NCBI GenBank assembly: GCA_028751875.1
Contig: CM054140.1
Location: 31,991,393 to 32,055,392 of the forward strand
Length of the DNA: 64,000 bases
Source of the DNA: Rapana venosa
Lineage: Eukaryota > Mollusca > Gastropoda > Neogastropoda > Muricidae
Direction of reading: 5' to 3'
Position numbers and translations under genes: made by a program. The notes beneath the pieces are model-generated. The model saw only the letters and a list, made by a program, of their open reading frames with translations. It was not told where the DNA came from and made no database searches. This document shows, in pieces, positions 35,240 to 41,616 of the stretch (its first letter is position 1; each line of letters begins with the position of its first letter).

Positions 35240-36256
35240 TAGATTGCTTTCAGGCAAGCTCAAAGTAGTTAGCATGATATTTCACTACAAAAATGTATGT
35301 AAAACTTTTTAAAATAGATAAATATACACTTTCTTCATCACCACTGTCATTCTGAGTATAAACCCCCCCCCCATCTCAATAGCGTCACATGTAAGATGCA
35401 AAATCTATCAGGGTTTTGTGTGTTTTTTCATGTTCAGGAGTCTCTTCAATCATTTTCATCACTGTCAGGATTATATAAAAATTTTATTTGCCACATCTTT
35501 AGCTGTGTAAAGTCACTGATACATTCAACGAGAAGAGTCAACCATTTTGAACAAGAACAGTCCGAGCTGTCATGCAAATAATACAAAATATGAGGTTTAA
35601 TTTTTTTTTTTAAAGGGAAAACTGTCATTTTGCAGCTGGATGTTGCCAAACCACGGGAGAGTTGTCTCCACTAATTTTAGAGTGGTTTTTTTTCCTTTTA
35701 ATTGTAGTCAAGGAAGCTGGGGTGTTTCCTTCGGTTTGAAACCCTGGAAATTTTCCTGGTTGTTGGCGTATAGAGTGCATGTTTCTATCTGTCCCGTAGT
35801 CTGACGACCGTGGGGGCACCCTCAAAGACTCAACAACCAGTTCCCTCCATTCCTCTCTCTGTTCTGCCTTTCTTGGGGTTTTGTTGAGTTCTAGGCCTGT
35901 CCATTCGCTGATGTTATCCTCCCAGCTCTTCCTTGGTCTGCCTCTTCTTCTTCCTCCTCTTTTTTTTTTTTTACACCCATGACAAAGTGCACGTTTAGTC
36001 ACGGAAAATTTCCGGGGTGGAGCAGTTAAGCAGTTCACAAACCTTGTTTTGGATCATGAATTCTGAACATCACTTCGCACTGCCTCTTCAAGAAATAAGA
36101 GGTAACAGTGTTGTAGCTGCGTATGTCTCTGCAGAATAATCCCATGTTTAGAGATGACAGGTATCTATCTCCCAGCAGATAACCTGTTTTTATATTAGTT
36201 GTCTCATGGCTTATGTTAATAACGGCACAACTGGTGTTTTGCAGATCATTTCCTGA
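13794..36256 (+). CDS. DEK: DEK chromatin-associated protein (complete, 12 coding exons)
   Basis: DEK is a nuclear, DNA-structure-binding chromatin protein acting in histone H3 handling, DNA topology, replication and splicing. Joining 13794-13835, 21955-22102, 23996-24151, 24929-25005, 27658-27752, 28520-28662, 29249-29484, 30004-30151, 30983-31053, 31538-31621, 33828-33896 and 36245-36256 gives 1281 bases: 426 residues plus TGA. All introns are GT-AG and the phase is kept throughout. Visible parts are an acidic N-terminus (15-63), REKKKVERL (78-86), a pseudo-SAP region with LHRLLYNKAGT (131-141) and FSGF, a SAP motif with LCEVLDIERSG (182-192) and IMNFLMKP, Lys- and Glu-rich linkers (220-350), an SDSDDEPL block, and a DEK_C domain with NLEEVTMK (388-395) and RKDFIKTTVREIIS at the C-terminus. 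Human DEK is 375 residues; the extra length is acidic/basic linker. ATG is preceded by GTTCATT. Very confident in identity; small linker exons could be missed or alternative. Confidence 0.95.
14814..15097 (-). mobile_element. SINE-A copy 1, full length, 12-bp TSD (in DEK intron 1)
   Basis: On the minus strand it starts GAGGAGGCACCGTGGTCGAG, with A box TGGTCGAGTGG and B box GGTTCGATCCC as in tRNA genes. The body has TCCTTGGGAAAGACACTTTA and GCTCTGCTGGGGAAGTATC. It ends CTTCTGGCTCGAAAGAAC. It is flanked by perfect 12-base target duplications GTTTGCACATAA at 14802-14813 and 15098-15109. The tRNA-like head has pol III boxes but continues into a body, so it is a SINE and not a tRNA gene. Confidence 0.93.
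15471..15748 (-). mobile_element. SINE-C, tRNA-like A box fused to a 5S rRNA-like segment
   Basis: Read on the minus strand from 15748: GGACGGGATAGCTCAGTGGT is a tRNA-like A box (TAGCTCAGTGG). It is followed at 15652-15696 by AAGTTAAGCAGCGTCGAGCG and TGGTTACCAGTTGGATGGGT then GACC. Against the animal 5S rRNA internal promoter as I remember it (AAGCTAAGCAGGGTCGGGCC, TGGTTAGTACTTGGATGGGA, GACC), 36 of 44 positions agree. The body continues with GCTGTAAATGGGTACC, and the 3' end is near CCTTTACCTTTATAG. A second, head-truncated copy is at 46409-46560. Confidence 0.75.
16098..16262. repeat. Repeat with CCTTGAAAGTCCTTAAAAA motifs (left)
   Basis: It contains AGGTCCTTAAAAGT, GGCCTTGAAAGTCCTTAAAA and AGGTCCTTAAAAAGTGC. 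The related motifs AGGTCCTTGAAAAATG and GGTCCTTGAAAGTCCTTAAA lie at 21668-21716, just beyond the DDE transposon. Similar motifs mark ends of some DNA transposons in animals; the class is not assigned. Confidence 0.45.
16545..16563. repeat. Poly-G tract
   Basis: A run of about 17 G. Confidence 0.9.
16866..16952. repeat. (CT)n microsatellite
   Basis: About 43 CT units with one or two early interruptions. The overlapping long frames in every phase are artefacts of it. Confidence 0.96.
17152..17169 (+). repeat. DDE transposon left terminal inverted repeat
   Basis: CTATAAGGACCCGAATAA, preceded by the TA target base pair. It pairs with 21385-21402. Confidence 0.9.
17172..17312. repeat. Subterminal repeats of the DDE transposon
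   Basis: Three units with GTGCAGGCTGGAATAAG followed by GTGCAGGG(T/C)GGA at a 53-54 base spacing. Related units sit near the right end (about 21316-21350). Regular spacing next to the terminus suggests transposase binding sites, by analogy with other DNA transposons. Confidence 0.7.
17633..18392 (-). pseudogene. Displaced C-terminal part of the DDE transposase
   Basis: Downstream of the TGA at 18393 the minus strand reads ILKSKPPKSLKELIKTITP in a second frame (about 18396-18340). It then reads KGVHSKPSDCLLDEGRELLD, CEGDEIPEDENDDLEEE and a further 202-codon open stretch to 17633 in a third frame (ATG at 18241, end SRKVFYKFHI). The sense flows smoothly only if the frame changes twice, so I infer two small indels. 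The 202-codon stretch is acidic and ends about 480 bases from the left terminal repeat. An alternative is a further intron that I failed to place. Confidence 0.55.
18393..20638 (-). CDS. DDE-superfamily transposase (three exons, 475 codons, probably C-terminally broken)
   Basis: Exons 20638-19689, 19272-19097 and 18694-18393 join with GT-AG introns (AG|GTAAGT; TTTTCAG; AG|GTAAAA; CTACAG) in a single frame to a TGA. Residues 1-110 are charged (start MEKKQEKYSFHEKEQLIQLI). Residues 122-190 contain AAFEWFLDVRGALKARLP and HWVSDWMKEYKVSL, like a CENP-B/Tc5-type helix-turn-helix. The DDE core follows: VVINGDQMPLHRNE with D235, IYILDDYSVH with D346/D347, and MGGGITGDLQINDTHLHHQL with D382, about 35 residues after the second Asp, as expected for the DDE_1/pogo group. 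The family reading is from motif recognition. The product would excise and insert the enclosing TA-flanked element. After the TGA, homologous-looking sequence continues in other frames, so the C-terminus is probably lost by frameshift. Confidence 0.82.
21385..21402 (-). repeat. DDE transposon right terminal inverted repeat
   Basis: TTATTCGGGACCTTATAG, followed by TA. Its reverse complement differs from the left repeat at one base (A/T in AAGGACCC versus AAGGTCCC). Confidence 0.9.
21955..22102 (+). CDS. DEK: DEK coding exon 2 (acidic)
   Basis: It opens after TTTTCTGCAG with MDVSENGDAAKAKEDSDQED and runs through Glu/Lys-rich sequence to EEEDDEEPP, ending in phase 1 at T|GTAGGT. Because it begins with its own ATG, a transcript starting downstream of exon 1 could use it as an alternative start. 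Confidence 0.88.
22430..22532 (-). mobile_element. SINE fragment with module T (DEK intron 2)
   Basis: On the minus strand: CTAGTGGTTAAGACATCCTC, AAAAGTCGGAACATGGCTAT, CTTAATCAATGGTGGGCAAA, CGGTCGCATAGACAAAATCT, TACCATTGATGA. A tRNA-like A box remnant is joined to module T. Confidence 0.5.
22533..23225 (+). repeat. Repeat R, copy 1 (DEK intron 2)
   Basis: About 690 bases match, in inverted orientation, a copy in DEK intron 11 (35050-36023). Shared blocks include CCGGAAATTTTACGG, TGGCAACATCCAGCTGC, TTGTTCAAAATGGCTGACA, CACAGCTGAAAAAGTGGC, TCCTGACAGTGATGAAAAC, GGAATGACAGTGGCGATGAA and AAGAATTTTATTCCCTGG. No protein is recognised. Confidence 0.75.
23275..23475 (-). mobile_element. SINE-B fragment (DEK intron 2)
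   Basis: Diverged SINE-B body on the minus strand: GTGGGAATCCGCATG at its left end, CCTACTCTTCCGAAAGG, ACAGGACCTCGGTTTAT, and TAACTCCAGGTG at its right end. Confidence 0.6.
23996..24151 (+). CDS. DEK: DEK coding exon 3
   Basis: Acceptor TTATTGCAG. It carries SGKREKKKVERLEV, the most conserved DEK N-terminal block, and ends GKGVKLGECPR at A|GTAAGT, phase 1. Confidence 0.93.
24248..24307. repeat. Poly-C and (CA)n tract (DEK intron 3)
   Basis: About 28 C with one T interruption, then about 13 CA units. Confidence 0.93.
24929..25005 (+). CDS. DEK: DEK coding exon 4
   Basis: Acceptor TTATTTTTCAG. It encodes IEFKINHTKAVDLKPLHRLL then YNKAGT, and ends ACT|GTAAGT in phase 0. The donor region has a diverged tandem copy about 120 bases downstream. 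Confidence 0.93.
24999..25170 (+). repeat. Tandem duplication of the DEK exon 4 donor region
   Basis: 24999-25120 (TGGAACTGTAAGTATGATTC ... GACCTTGACATTTGAACA ... TTGCTTGATC) is followed at 25124 by a second copy, TGGAACTGTATGATTTATTG. That copy is interrupted at 25170 by piggyBac-like element A and resumes at 26286 with GACCTTGACATTTGAACAGA. The duplicated donor has lost AAGT (GTATG instead of GTAAGTATG). Confidence 0.8.
25171..26281 (-). mobile_element. piggyBac-like non-autonomous element PB1, copy A (DEK intron 4)
   Basis: 1111 bases flanked by TTAA (25167-25170 and 26282-26285), with perfect 12-base terminal inverted repeats CCCTAGTAGCGC. TTAA plus a CCC terminus is the piggyBac signature. 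The right subterminal region has two CCGGAATATTCCGG palindromes. A minus-strand 81-codon frame (25812-25567) contains FEITVVESNRYAAEYFASHE, resembling the ETNRYA block of piggyBac transposases. The DDE core is absent, so it cannot encode a transposase. Confidence 0.85.
26335..27345 (+). mobile_element. PB1 copy B, inverted and degraded (DEK intron 4)
   Basis: It starts right after TTAA (26331-26334) with CCCTAATAGCGCGGTTCCCG, the reverse complement of copy A's right end, and follows copy A in reverse with many substitutions. The far end (about 27300-27370) still matches the CCCACCCTGCTTC ... TAGCCAATGTTAATT region but then diverges. No second terminal repeat or TTAA is recognisable. Only 49 bases separate it from copy A. 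Confidence 0.8.
27658..27752 (+). CDS. DEK: DEK coding exon 5
   Basis: Acceptor TTGTTCGCAG. It encodes NLEVKKNIRLFSGFTFIKGD and KEYEKRVTSLT, matching the vertebrate LKKNVGQFSGFPFEKGS region. It ends AA|GTAAGT, phase 2. Confidence 0.93.
28520..28662 (+). CDS. DEK: DEK coding exon 6 (SAP motif)
   Basis: It encodes FTVADLKHLCEVLDIERSG and KPAIVERIMNFLMKPTSSGL, the DNA-binding SAP box of DEK, then a basic stretch. It ends A|GTAAGC, phase 1. Confidence 0.95.
28846..28925. repeat. G/T low-complexity (DEK intron 6)
   Basis: Poly-G at about 28846-28862 and 28915-28923 with T- and GTTTT-rich sequence between. Confidence 0.85.
29249..29484 (+). CDS. DEK: DEK coding exon 7 (basic then acidic linker)
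   Basis: Acceptor TTTTTCCTCAG. The first half is Lys/Arg-rich (AKRKRAPKKKD), then SDISLSDDNEDLEED, then an almost pure Glu tract coded by GAA/GAG repeats. It ends GAG|GTATGT, phase 0. The GAG repeat makes Glu-tract length polymorphism likely. Confidence 0.9.
30004..30151 (+). CDS. DEK: DEK coding exon 8 (Lys-rich)
   Basis: Acceptor GTCTTTTCAG. It encodes PPKKKAKTEKKSPAKKEAAK and similar Lys-rich sequence ending EPKKKKK, phase 1 at G|GTAGTG. It includes likely bipartite nuclear localisation signals. Confidence 0.88.
30541..30870 (+). mobile_element. SINE-B copy (DEK intron 8)
   Basis: The head contains GTTCTGGGTTCGATTCCCAG (B box) preceded by TAGTTAAGACGTTTGCCTGC. The body matches SINE-B: AGTCCTTCGGATGAGACTAT, AAACCGAGGCCCAGTGTGC, ATCCTGTTCCGCTTTTCG, GTGGGAACAGATGA, and the end TGCTTATTCCATTATCCTTG. 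The head differs from the copy at 34266, so it may be a subfamily. Confidence 0.8.
30885..30957 (+). mobile_element. LINE 3' tail fragment with (ATT)n (DEK intron 8)
   Basis: CACTTTGATTTGTTGCTTTA, CAAGATTCAGTGCTATAT and then an ATTATTATT tail. The same tail closes the LINE at 43206-44560 (minus) and occurs at 33205, 34707 and 40597. Confidence 0.7.
30983..31053 (+). CDS. DEK: DEK coding exon 9 (acidic SD-rich)
   Basis: Acceptor TTGGTTTCAG. It encodes LDSDEESDSDDEPLAPKKTE then PPP. SSDDEPL-type sequence precedes the C-terminal domain in vertebrate DEK. It ends CCT|GTAAGA, phase 0. Confidence 0.9.
31432..31482. repeat. (CT)n microsatellite (DEK intron 9)
   Basis: About 24 CT units roughly 55 bases upstream of the exon 10 acceptor. 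It probably contributes to a long polypyrimidine region. Confidence 0.95.
31538..31621 (+). CDS. DEK: DEK coding exon 10 (DEK_C, first half)
   Basis: It encodes NSELKDVIKKILDGANLEEV then TMKTVVKQ, the first helices of the DEK_C fold. It ends CAG|GTGAGT, phase 0. Confidence 0.94.
31952..33054 (-). mobile_element. PB1 copy C (DEK intron 10)
   Basis: 1103 bases between TTAA (31948-31951) and TTAA (33055-33058), with termini CCCTAGTAGCGC and GCGCCACTAGGG. It is nearly identical to copy A and in the same orientation, including the 81-codon minus frame (32588-32343) with FEITVVESNRYAAEYFASHE. High similarity to A implies recent insertion or gene conversion. Confidence 0.87.
33205..33270 (+). mobile_element. 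LINE 3' tail fragment with (ATT)n (DEK intron 10)
   Basis: GCTTTGATTTGTTGCTTTAC, AAGATTCAGCGCTATATAAA, then ATTATTATTATT. Same family as 30885-30957. Confidence 0.7.
33828..33896 (+). CDS. DEK: DEK coding exon 11 (DEK_C, second half)
   Basis: Acceptor TTCTGTTAACAG. It encodes VYEKYPSFDLTDRKDFIKTT then VRE, ending GAG|GTATGT, phase 0. Confidence 0.94.
34232..34264. repeat. Poly-C and (CT)n tract (DEK intron 11)
   Basis: C run followed by CT units directly before a SINE-B. A poly-C, poly-A and (CA)n cluster is also present at 34078-34122. Confidence 0.9.
34265..34578 (+). mobile_element. SINE-B copy, full length with tRNA-like head (DEK intron 11)
   Basis: It starts GGGGAGGGGATAGCCTAGTG with A box TAGCCTAGTGG and a B-box-like CCAGGTTTGATTCATG. 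It continues with the common SINE-B body (CCCTGGAGTTAACATCAGTG, AGTCCTTCGGATGAGACTAT, TGTTCCGCTTTTTGTAAGAG) and ends CATTATCCTCAATATAAAAG. Confidence 0.87.
34707..34774 (-). mobile_element. LINE 3' tail fragment (DEK intron 11)
   Basis: (AAT)n, then TTTATATAGCGCTGAATCTT, GTATAGCAACAAATCAAAGC. Inverse orientation to 30885-30957. Confidence 0.7.
35191..35237. repeat. (TA)n microsatellite
   Basis: About 23 TA units inside repeat R. The intron 2 copy has only a short TATATATATA at the same place (23080-23090), so it has expanded here. Confidence 0.95.
35787..35965 (-). pseudogene. LINE reverse transcriptase C-terminal fragment
   Basis: The minus strand reads GRRRGRPRKSWEDNISEWTG, LELNKTPRKAEQREEWRELV and SLRVPPRSSDYG. 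The GRP-K-W-D...EWTG...A.....WR.LV pattern is the usual C-terminal tail of non-LTR retrotransposon polymerases. It is nested in repeat R, where the intron 2 copy shows the uninterrupted sequence. Confidence 0.7.
36245..36256 (+). CDS. DEK: DEK coding exon 12 (IIS-stop, 12 coding bases)
   Basis: After GGTGTTTTGCAG the sequence reads ATC ATT TCC TGA, giving I-I-S-stop. Vertebrate DEK ends ...VKELIS, so the join to VRE in exon 11 reproduces the family C-terminus exactly. Only 12 bases are coding; the exon continues as 3'UTR. Confidence 0.88.
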   Translation: MIS

Positions 36257-37320
36257 GGTCAACATAGGCTGGAGAACAAGATGTGGAAGACACCACTCTT
36301 TCTAAGGGCAGCAGTATGATGTTGACGTTGAGGTTTTCTCCTGGCTATGTTTGGGACAAGAAGAAACCTGTACAAAGACTCCCGTGGCTGTTTTGTACAT
36401 CTGCACAGTCCTCACAGCTGACTGGTATTTGTCTTCAGTTTGTAGCCAGTCTTCTTCTTCAGCGTTGTTTGGCAGTGACCAGAACTTCAGGGTGGTGCTT
36501 GTTTGTGTGGGGGAGGGGAGGGGGAACCTCAGTGTGAATGGGGAGTTGGCACCAAGCACGTTAGGACATAGCTCACTTGCTTTTCATTTCCTCTGTCTAT
36601 CAGGCATATCAATTAGGTAGAGAAGATGTCTTTAAAAATTGTACAGAATAATGGCTGAGAATGCATCTAATGAAAGTGGGCGTTAATCAGAATTTGATTT
36701 TTTCTTCTGTACATAGCGGAGGTTGATTGCATAATGATGCATGTCATGCAGCAAGATGAAGAAATCAAATTCAGAAAGGAAGTTCTTTTACAGGTTTTAA
36801 TAACAAAGTTCGGGTTTTCTTACTGTACAGTTTTAGCTTATGGACAGTGCTTACAACAGTTGAATGAAGTGTTGCCACATTTGAAGAAAGCATCAATCTT
36901 ACTCTGTTTTATGAATGGTATTGCCCGGTCAGAGGTGGTAAGTAAACAAGCCAACTTTAGGAAAGCAAAACTTATAGACAGCACTGTTGCTTGTGTTTGT
37001 AGGTATTGACATGAATGTATGTGAGGCTAGGTGTGCAAGGACATTCTTTGTGATTCATGAACTGTGTGAGTGTTGTTAACTTATCTTGTTTGCTCTGGAA
37101 AAGTCCATCTAAGAAAAGACTGAATAAACTTTGTCATTTATGTCTTGGTGTGTGGCACTCCACCTGCTGCCAACTTAGTTGTACTTTTTTTAATTGAGTG
37201 AATGAACAAGACTGGGTTTTTAAGTTGCTTCTGAAAAATATATTGTGCCTCCTACTTGTTCAGAAAATAACCATTTATTTGATATGGATGTCAATAAAAC
37301 ATGTGTTCAGCATAATTGTG
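36257..37320 (+). other. DEK 3'UTR (probable)
   Basis: This sequence follows the DEK stop codon. The first AATAAA motifs downstream are at 37123-37128 and 37293-37298, followed by GT-rich sequence, giving a 3'UTR of about 0.9-1.1 kb. No other gene is seen in it. Confidence 0.5.
37123..37128 (+). promoter_or_regulatory. Candidate polyadenylation signal for DEK
   Basis: AATAAA in a T-rich context with TGTCTTGGTGTGTGG about 15 bases downstream (a GU-rich element). A second AATAAA lies at 37293-37298. Confidence 0.45.
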
Positions 37321-37856
37321 TGGAATCGTGGTTGTGACATAGCTGCTGTTTAAAACAGGCTGCTTTGTTTTGTTCATGCCTGTAGATTTTCACACCTTTT
37401 TCCTGCTTTTATTTAATTTATTTTTTTAATTAAATGATGTATTAGTATGTGCCAGTGCTGCTGTTTCCATGCTCCTTGTCTCTCTTCACCACACAGCTGC
37501 ATTGATGTTGATGTCATAACTTCAGGTCCTGTTTGCAAAAGGCTGTCAGTATTAAGCTGCTGTAAGGACACTAAGCAGATTACCTGCACTGTTACTAAGT
37601 CATGATGGTGGGACCTGGTTCATTACATGAATTACAATAATGATGGTTCTAGTTGAACATACTCCAACCCCTACAAATGACAATTGTTTCAGTTCATAGC
37701 CAGACTTGAGAGACACCTACTATGAAGGGCAGACTATCACCATGCTCTTCCAGTGACAGTCATTTACAAATAAAAGGGTTGCTTTTTAACTTCCCTAAGG
37801 CATGCAAATGGAGATAACTAAAGACATAATGAGACTAGAGCACATGGGACCATTAA

Positions 37857-39313
37857 CCCTTTACCATTCGCATATCTTACAGAGAAACTCTCTGTAGTAT
37901 TTGAAAATTCACGCGTTTTTTTTTAAAGAGAATAAGGTACCTCAAGTACACATGGTACTGTACAGTTACTATTGTTTGCAGAGCAGTCATATTTGGCCAA
38001 AGTATTCATATGTCATACTTGTTCTGCACCCCAAGATGTGTGTCCTACCTACATGTGTCGTGCTGCTGTCCCCTCTTTGTCACCAAATAAAGGTAACATT
38101 GCAGTGACATCATGCTGTTAGTCTACAACTACCCCCTAACATGCAAAATATACGTGTGATTTTTAAAAAAAATATAATTGTGGTCCTGCCTGAATGTGTC
38201 CTCCCATCGCATCCACCGTCATGGTAATCCGATCGAACATTCACACTTGTCACAAAATTCTTGTCACGGAGTTTACATTTTCTGAGTGGAAAGTATTCAA
38301 ACATATTGAAAACAACATTGACTAATGCGCATATATACGTTATTTACAAATATATGCTCACACCTACTATCTACTAACACACTAGTGTGTCCTTCACCAA
38401 TAGCCAGTTACATGGCTGTCACAATGCAGGTGTCGTGTCCTGGTGTGTTGGCGTGTTTCTCAGGTAAAAATACTGATTAATTTTGAGAAATCTGGTTTTC
38501 ATCATAATATTACTGATCCATGGCTCAGAAAATCTCAAATCAGTAGACCAGTAGAGATGAAGCCTTGGCAAACGCTTGATCCCCATCATGATAAAAACTG
38601 ACAGGTAAGCCCTAATTTCATCAGGTGTTGTTTCTGTCTATAATGGATCTATGACATCCTTTCACGGCGATCTTTTGCCTGGCATAATTGTTAGTTTCAT
38701 CTGTTACAGTTTGAAAAAAATGTTGGGGCACAAACAAAACAAAGTAATCTAAAGGCTTGGCATCCAGTGGGAGAGTTTGTGCCGGCCCAGTCGGCAGCGT
38801 GAAGTCTTGCACTGTGCAAGGCACTTGTGCGCCGCGCCATGTCATCTGCTATGAAGCCAAGGGAATGTTATCCTCAACATCACTTTCCGATTCACTACCT
38901 TCTCCTATTTCATCTCCTTCTACATCTACTTCTGTCTTCAACATCGGATTCAACATTTTATTCTCTTTCGAACTGTTCCACTTGTGCCAAAATAGCTTCA
39001 ATTTCCACATCAGTATATTCCTCCCAAATCGTATCCTCAATCTTTGCTGCCATTTTTAGCTACAAGAAAGCGTGGGAAAGACAAAGCCAGTCACTGGCCA
39101 ATTTCTTGAGAATGGGAGGCTGTGTAGTACTGAATTTGGTGTCCATTCCTTCCTTAGTTTATGCTGACCTCAGTGGAATGTTCATTCATAGTGTCCGTGT
39201 TCTAGGTAGAGCTTGGTGCATGAGGGAAATTCCCCACTAGGCTGAAATGACGTCGGGCAGGCTGCGGCAGGTATAAATATATGCGGGCTACGGCCTGTAA
39301 AAATGGGAAAGGG
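37857..39313 (-). mobile_element. piggyBac element PB2, internally decayed
   Basis: TTAA at 37853-37856 and 39314-39317 encloses 1457 bases with termini CCCTTTACCATT and (inverted) CCCTTTCCCATT. The minus strand encodes a decayed piggyBac transposase starting at about 39053. The sequence and termini are unrelated to PB1. Confidence 0.88.
38430..39053 (-). pseudogene. piggyBac transposase pseudogene (N-terminal part)
   Basis: The minus strand begins MAAKIEDTIWEEYTDVEIEA and reaches FERE-stop. It resumes in another frame with GEGSESESDVEDNIPLAS, and then runs WRGAQVPCTVQDFTLPTGPA, LDYFVLFVPQHFFQTVTDET and NNYARQK. After a further frame change it reads TPDEIRAYLSVFIMMGIKRL, PRLHLYWSTDLRFSEPWI and MMKTRFLKINQYFYLRN. 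These are the conserved blocks before and inside the start of DDE_Tnp_1_7 (F....DETNNYA, AYL...MGI...P....YWS, M...RF). Most of the catalytic domain and the C-terminal Cys-rich domain are missing. It is certainly non-functional. Confidence 0.85.
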
Positions 39314-40593
39314 TTAAGCCATAGACATTTTATAATGATCATGAGGATGGTAATGCTCAGTAGATCCAGTTAGGATTGAGACTTGTGACAATAATTATAC
39401 TATAAATTGGGGGGGTGATTTCCCAGTTTCAATTCAACAAGGCCCAAGAAATGCAGAACCCACCCACCCATCCAGCCTTGCTGTGTTTGTCAGATTATGC
39501 ATGCAACACAAATTCACATCAATAAGGTGGCTGATACTTTTGACAGTGTGGTTTTAGCCTTCTCATCAAGTCAATAATGCGGGTAAGAGCCAGCCAGAAC
39601 CCCCGAATTTCACAGCAATATGAGAGGACCTCAATCCACAATGTGACCAGGAGTCTTAAAAGCAGCTGGTACGAGCTGTATTTTGGTCAACATTCTTTCC
39701 TGCAGGTTTTTTGTTGGTTGGTTGTTTTTTTTAAATGAAACCAGCTTTTCCTGTCAAGCAGTCAAATTTGACTACCTTTGCCATGTTGTATTATGAATAT
39801 CACATAAATGGTTAATGATGTATTGAAACATCCTTATATTCTCAAAAAGATGATCATGAAAAGTTTGTGGTTTTCTTGACGCCTACATGACTAAAAGAAA
39901 AACATACAATGAGTACATCAGTGATGCCAAACTTTCAAGGCAAAGGTTCTTATTCTACCTGTATACTTGCCCAAGACATTTGACTAATTCTTGACATGCA
40001 GAAAATAGTTGTTGAAGTCATTTTACTTAAAGGTTCCAGTTCAAAACCTGATTCTCTGGATGAAAGACAAAAGTAGCAATTACTCTCTTCTGGCATGCCA
40101 TCTCTTCTTTTTTCTCTTTGGAGAAAAAAAATACATTGCAAAATTTTAAGGGAAGAATTAGGTGATTTTCTTTTTTGAAAAGTGGAAATGTATTTTATCC
40201 TTTCTGCATGTGATGATTTTGTAAATCATCCTCCAGACAGAGCCATAATTTACATTTTCAAGGCCCAACATCAGAACTGTTCTGCTGTACACTGGGAACA
40301 TTTGAGTGGATGCATTTAAACTTTGTGTACCAGTGGACATCACTAAGATTGGAAATATTAACATGGTTTGGATTTTCATGAAACAAAATTTGCAAAATTG
40401 GGCTTTTTCTTAAGAAAAATCTGCCTCCCCCCCCCCCTTTTTTCTTTTCTTTTTTTAGAATTGATACTCACAGGACTTGACCCATTGTCATGTGTGCAAA
40501 CATCCATGAAAGTGTGCTGTTGTGTTTTAATCTGTATTCTGGTCTTACATTAAAGCCTATGCACTAAAGTAGTTAGGGCACTCCGCTACATAC

Positions 40594-40662
40594 TGGATAA
40601 TAATAATATATGGAATTTATATAGCGCTGAATCTTGTAAAACAAATCGAAGCGCTTGCACTC
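40594..40662 (-). mobile_element. LINE 3' tail fragment
   Basis: GATAATAATAATATATGGAA, TTTATATAGCGCTGAATCTT, AACAAATCGAAGCGCTTGC. Same tail family as 30885 and 33205. Confidence 0.7.
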
Positions 40663-40834
40663 AAATCATTTACCCGCATGCAACTTTCCTCAAATATAAT
40701 AAATAACATATTTCAAATTTATGCAAATGTATGTGCACACACACACCTGCGAACACACTTAGGAGATGAAGGATGCCGTTGAAAAGTAGAGAGGGATATG
40801 AGGGGAAAGTCTTGGGTCTGGATGTTTGGGCCAG

Positions 40835-40930
40835 ACTCAAATTTTGAGTATCCAATGGTGAGATTTTTGCGTATGCAACTGCTTTTTCCCCACCATGAAA
40901 GTAACCACATTCTGACTTCATACAGCTGGG
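40835..40930 (-). repeat. SINE tail module T, minus copy
   Basis: CCAATGGTGAGATTTTTGCG, ATGCAACTGC, CCCCACCATGAAAGTAACCA, CATTCTGACTTCATACAGCT: module T in reverse. Confidence 0.5.
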
Positions 40931-41616
40931 AACTGAACCCAAGCAATTTTGCCAGGACAGTCATGAGGTATCTCCCAGCTCTTTCTGATTTTCAACTGTT
41001 TTGGGTTCGTCTGACATTTCTGATAGCATACAGGTCTGACTGGTTTAGAGTCTCCTCTGAAAGACTTGACAAACAGTTCAATTTTCATCATGGTAGAAAG
41101 GGCAAGGCTGGAATAAAACCCAGAACCTAAAAAATAAACAAGAAAAGGAACCTCAGTTTTCTTGGTGGGAAGGTGAACTTCTAAACCATCCTGCCACCTT
41201 CCTTCTGTAATAGCGTAACCAAAATGATTCTTTGGCTCCATTCACTTTCAGTCAAGACAGAACCATCAAAACTGACAATCTGATTTTTTTGATACACATG
41301 ACCATAACTTAACACATCCCTCTTGTCTGGAATATTTATGTATGTATAACCAATGCAGCCTTCAACTTGCCACTTCACTTTCTACTAAAACTGCTCTCAT
41401 CAATCCTTGTTTCTCTCTGTGACATCAGCTCAGTCTGACACAACCAACTCTCATTGCGACTTGTAGGCCCGTCTTTTTCAGTTATTGCCATGTGCACTTC
41501 TCCCCTTGTCAGGAGTTATCCCATCAAGCTGGGTTGTGCACTATTTACAGATGCCACACAATCACAAAATCAGTATGAGTCTGCTATTTCCCCCTCCTCT
41601 CACTTCATTGGTTTAC

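Larger units (their letters stand above)
35050..36023 (-). repeat. Repeat R, copy 2, inverted, with insertions (DEK intron 11)
   Basis: Reverse complement of 22533-23225, interrupted by a (TA)n microsatellite at 35191-35237 and by a LINE fragment at about 35787-35965. It makes a long-range inverted pair within the DEK pre-mRNA, spanning exons 3 to 11. Confidence 0.75.
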
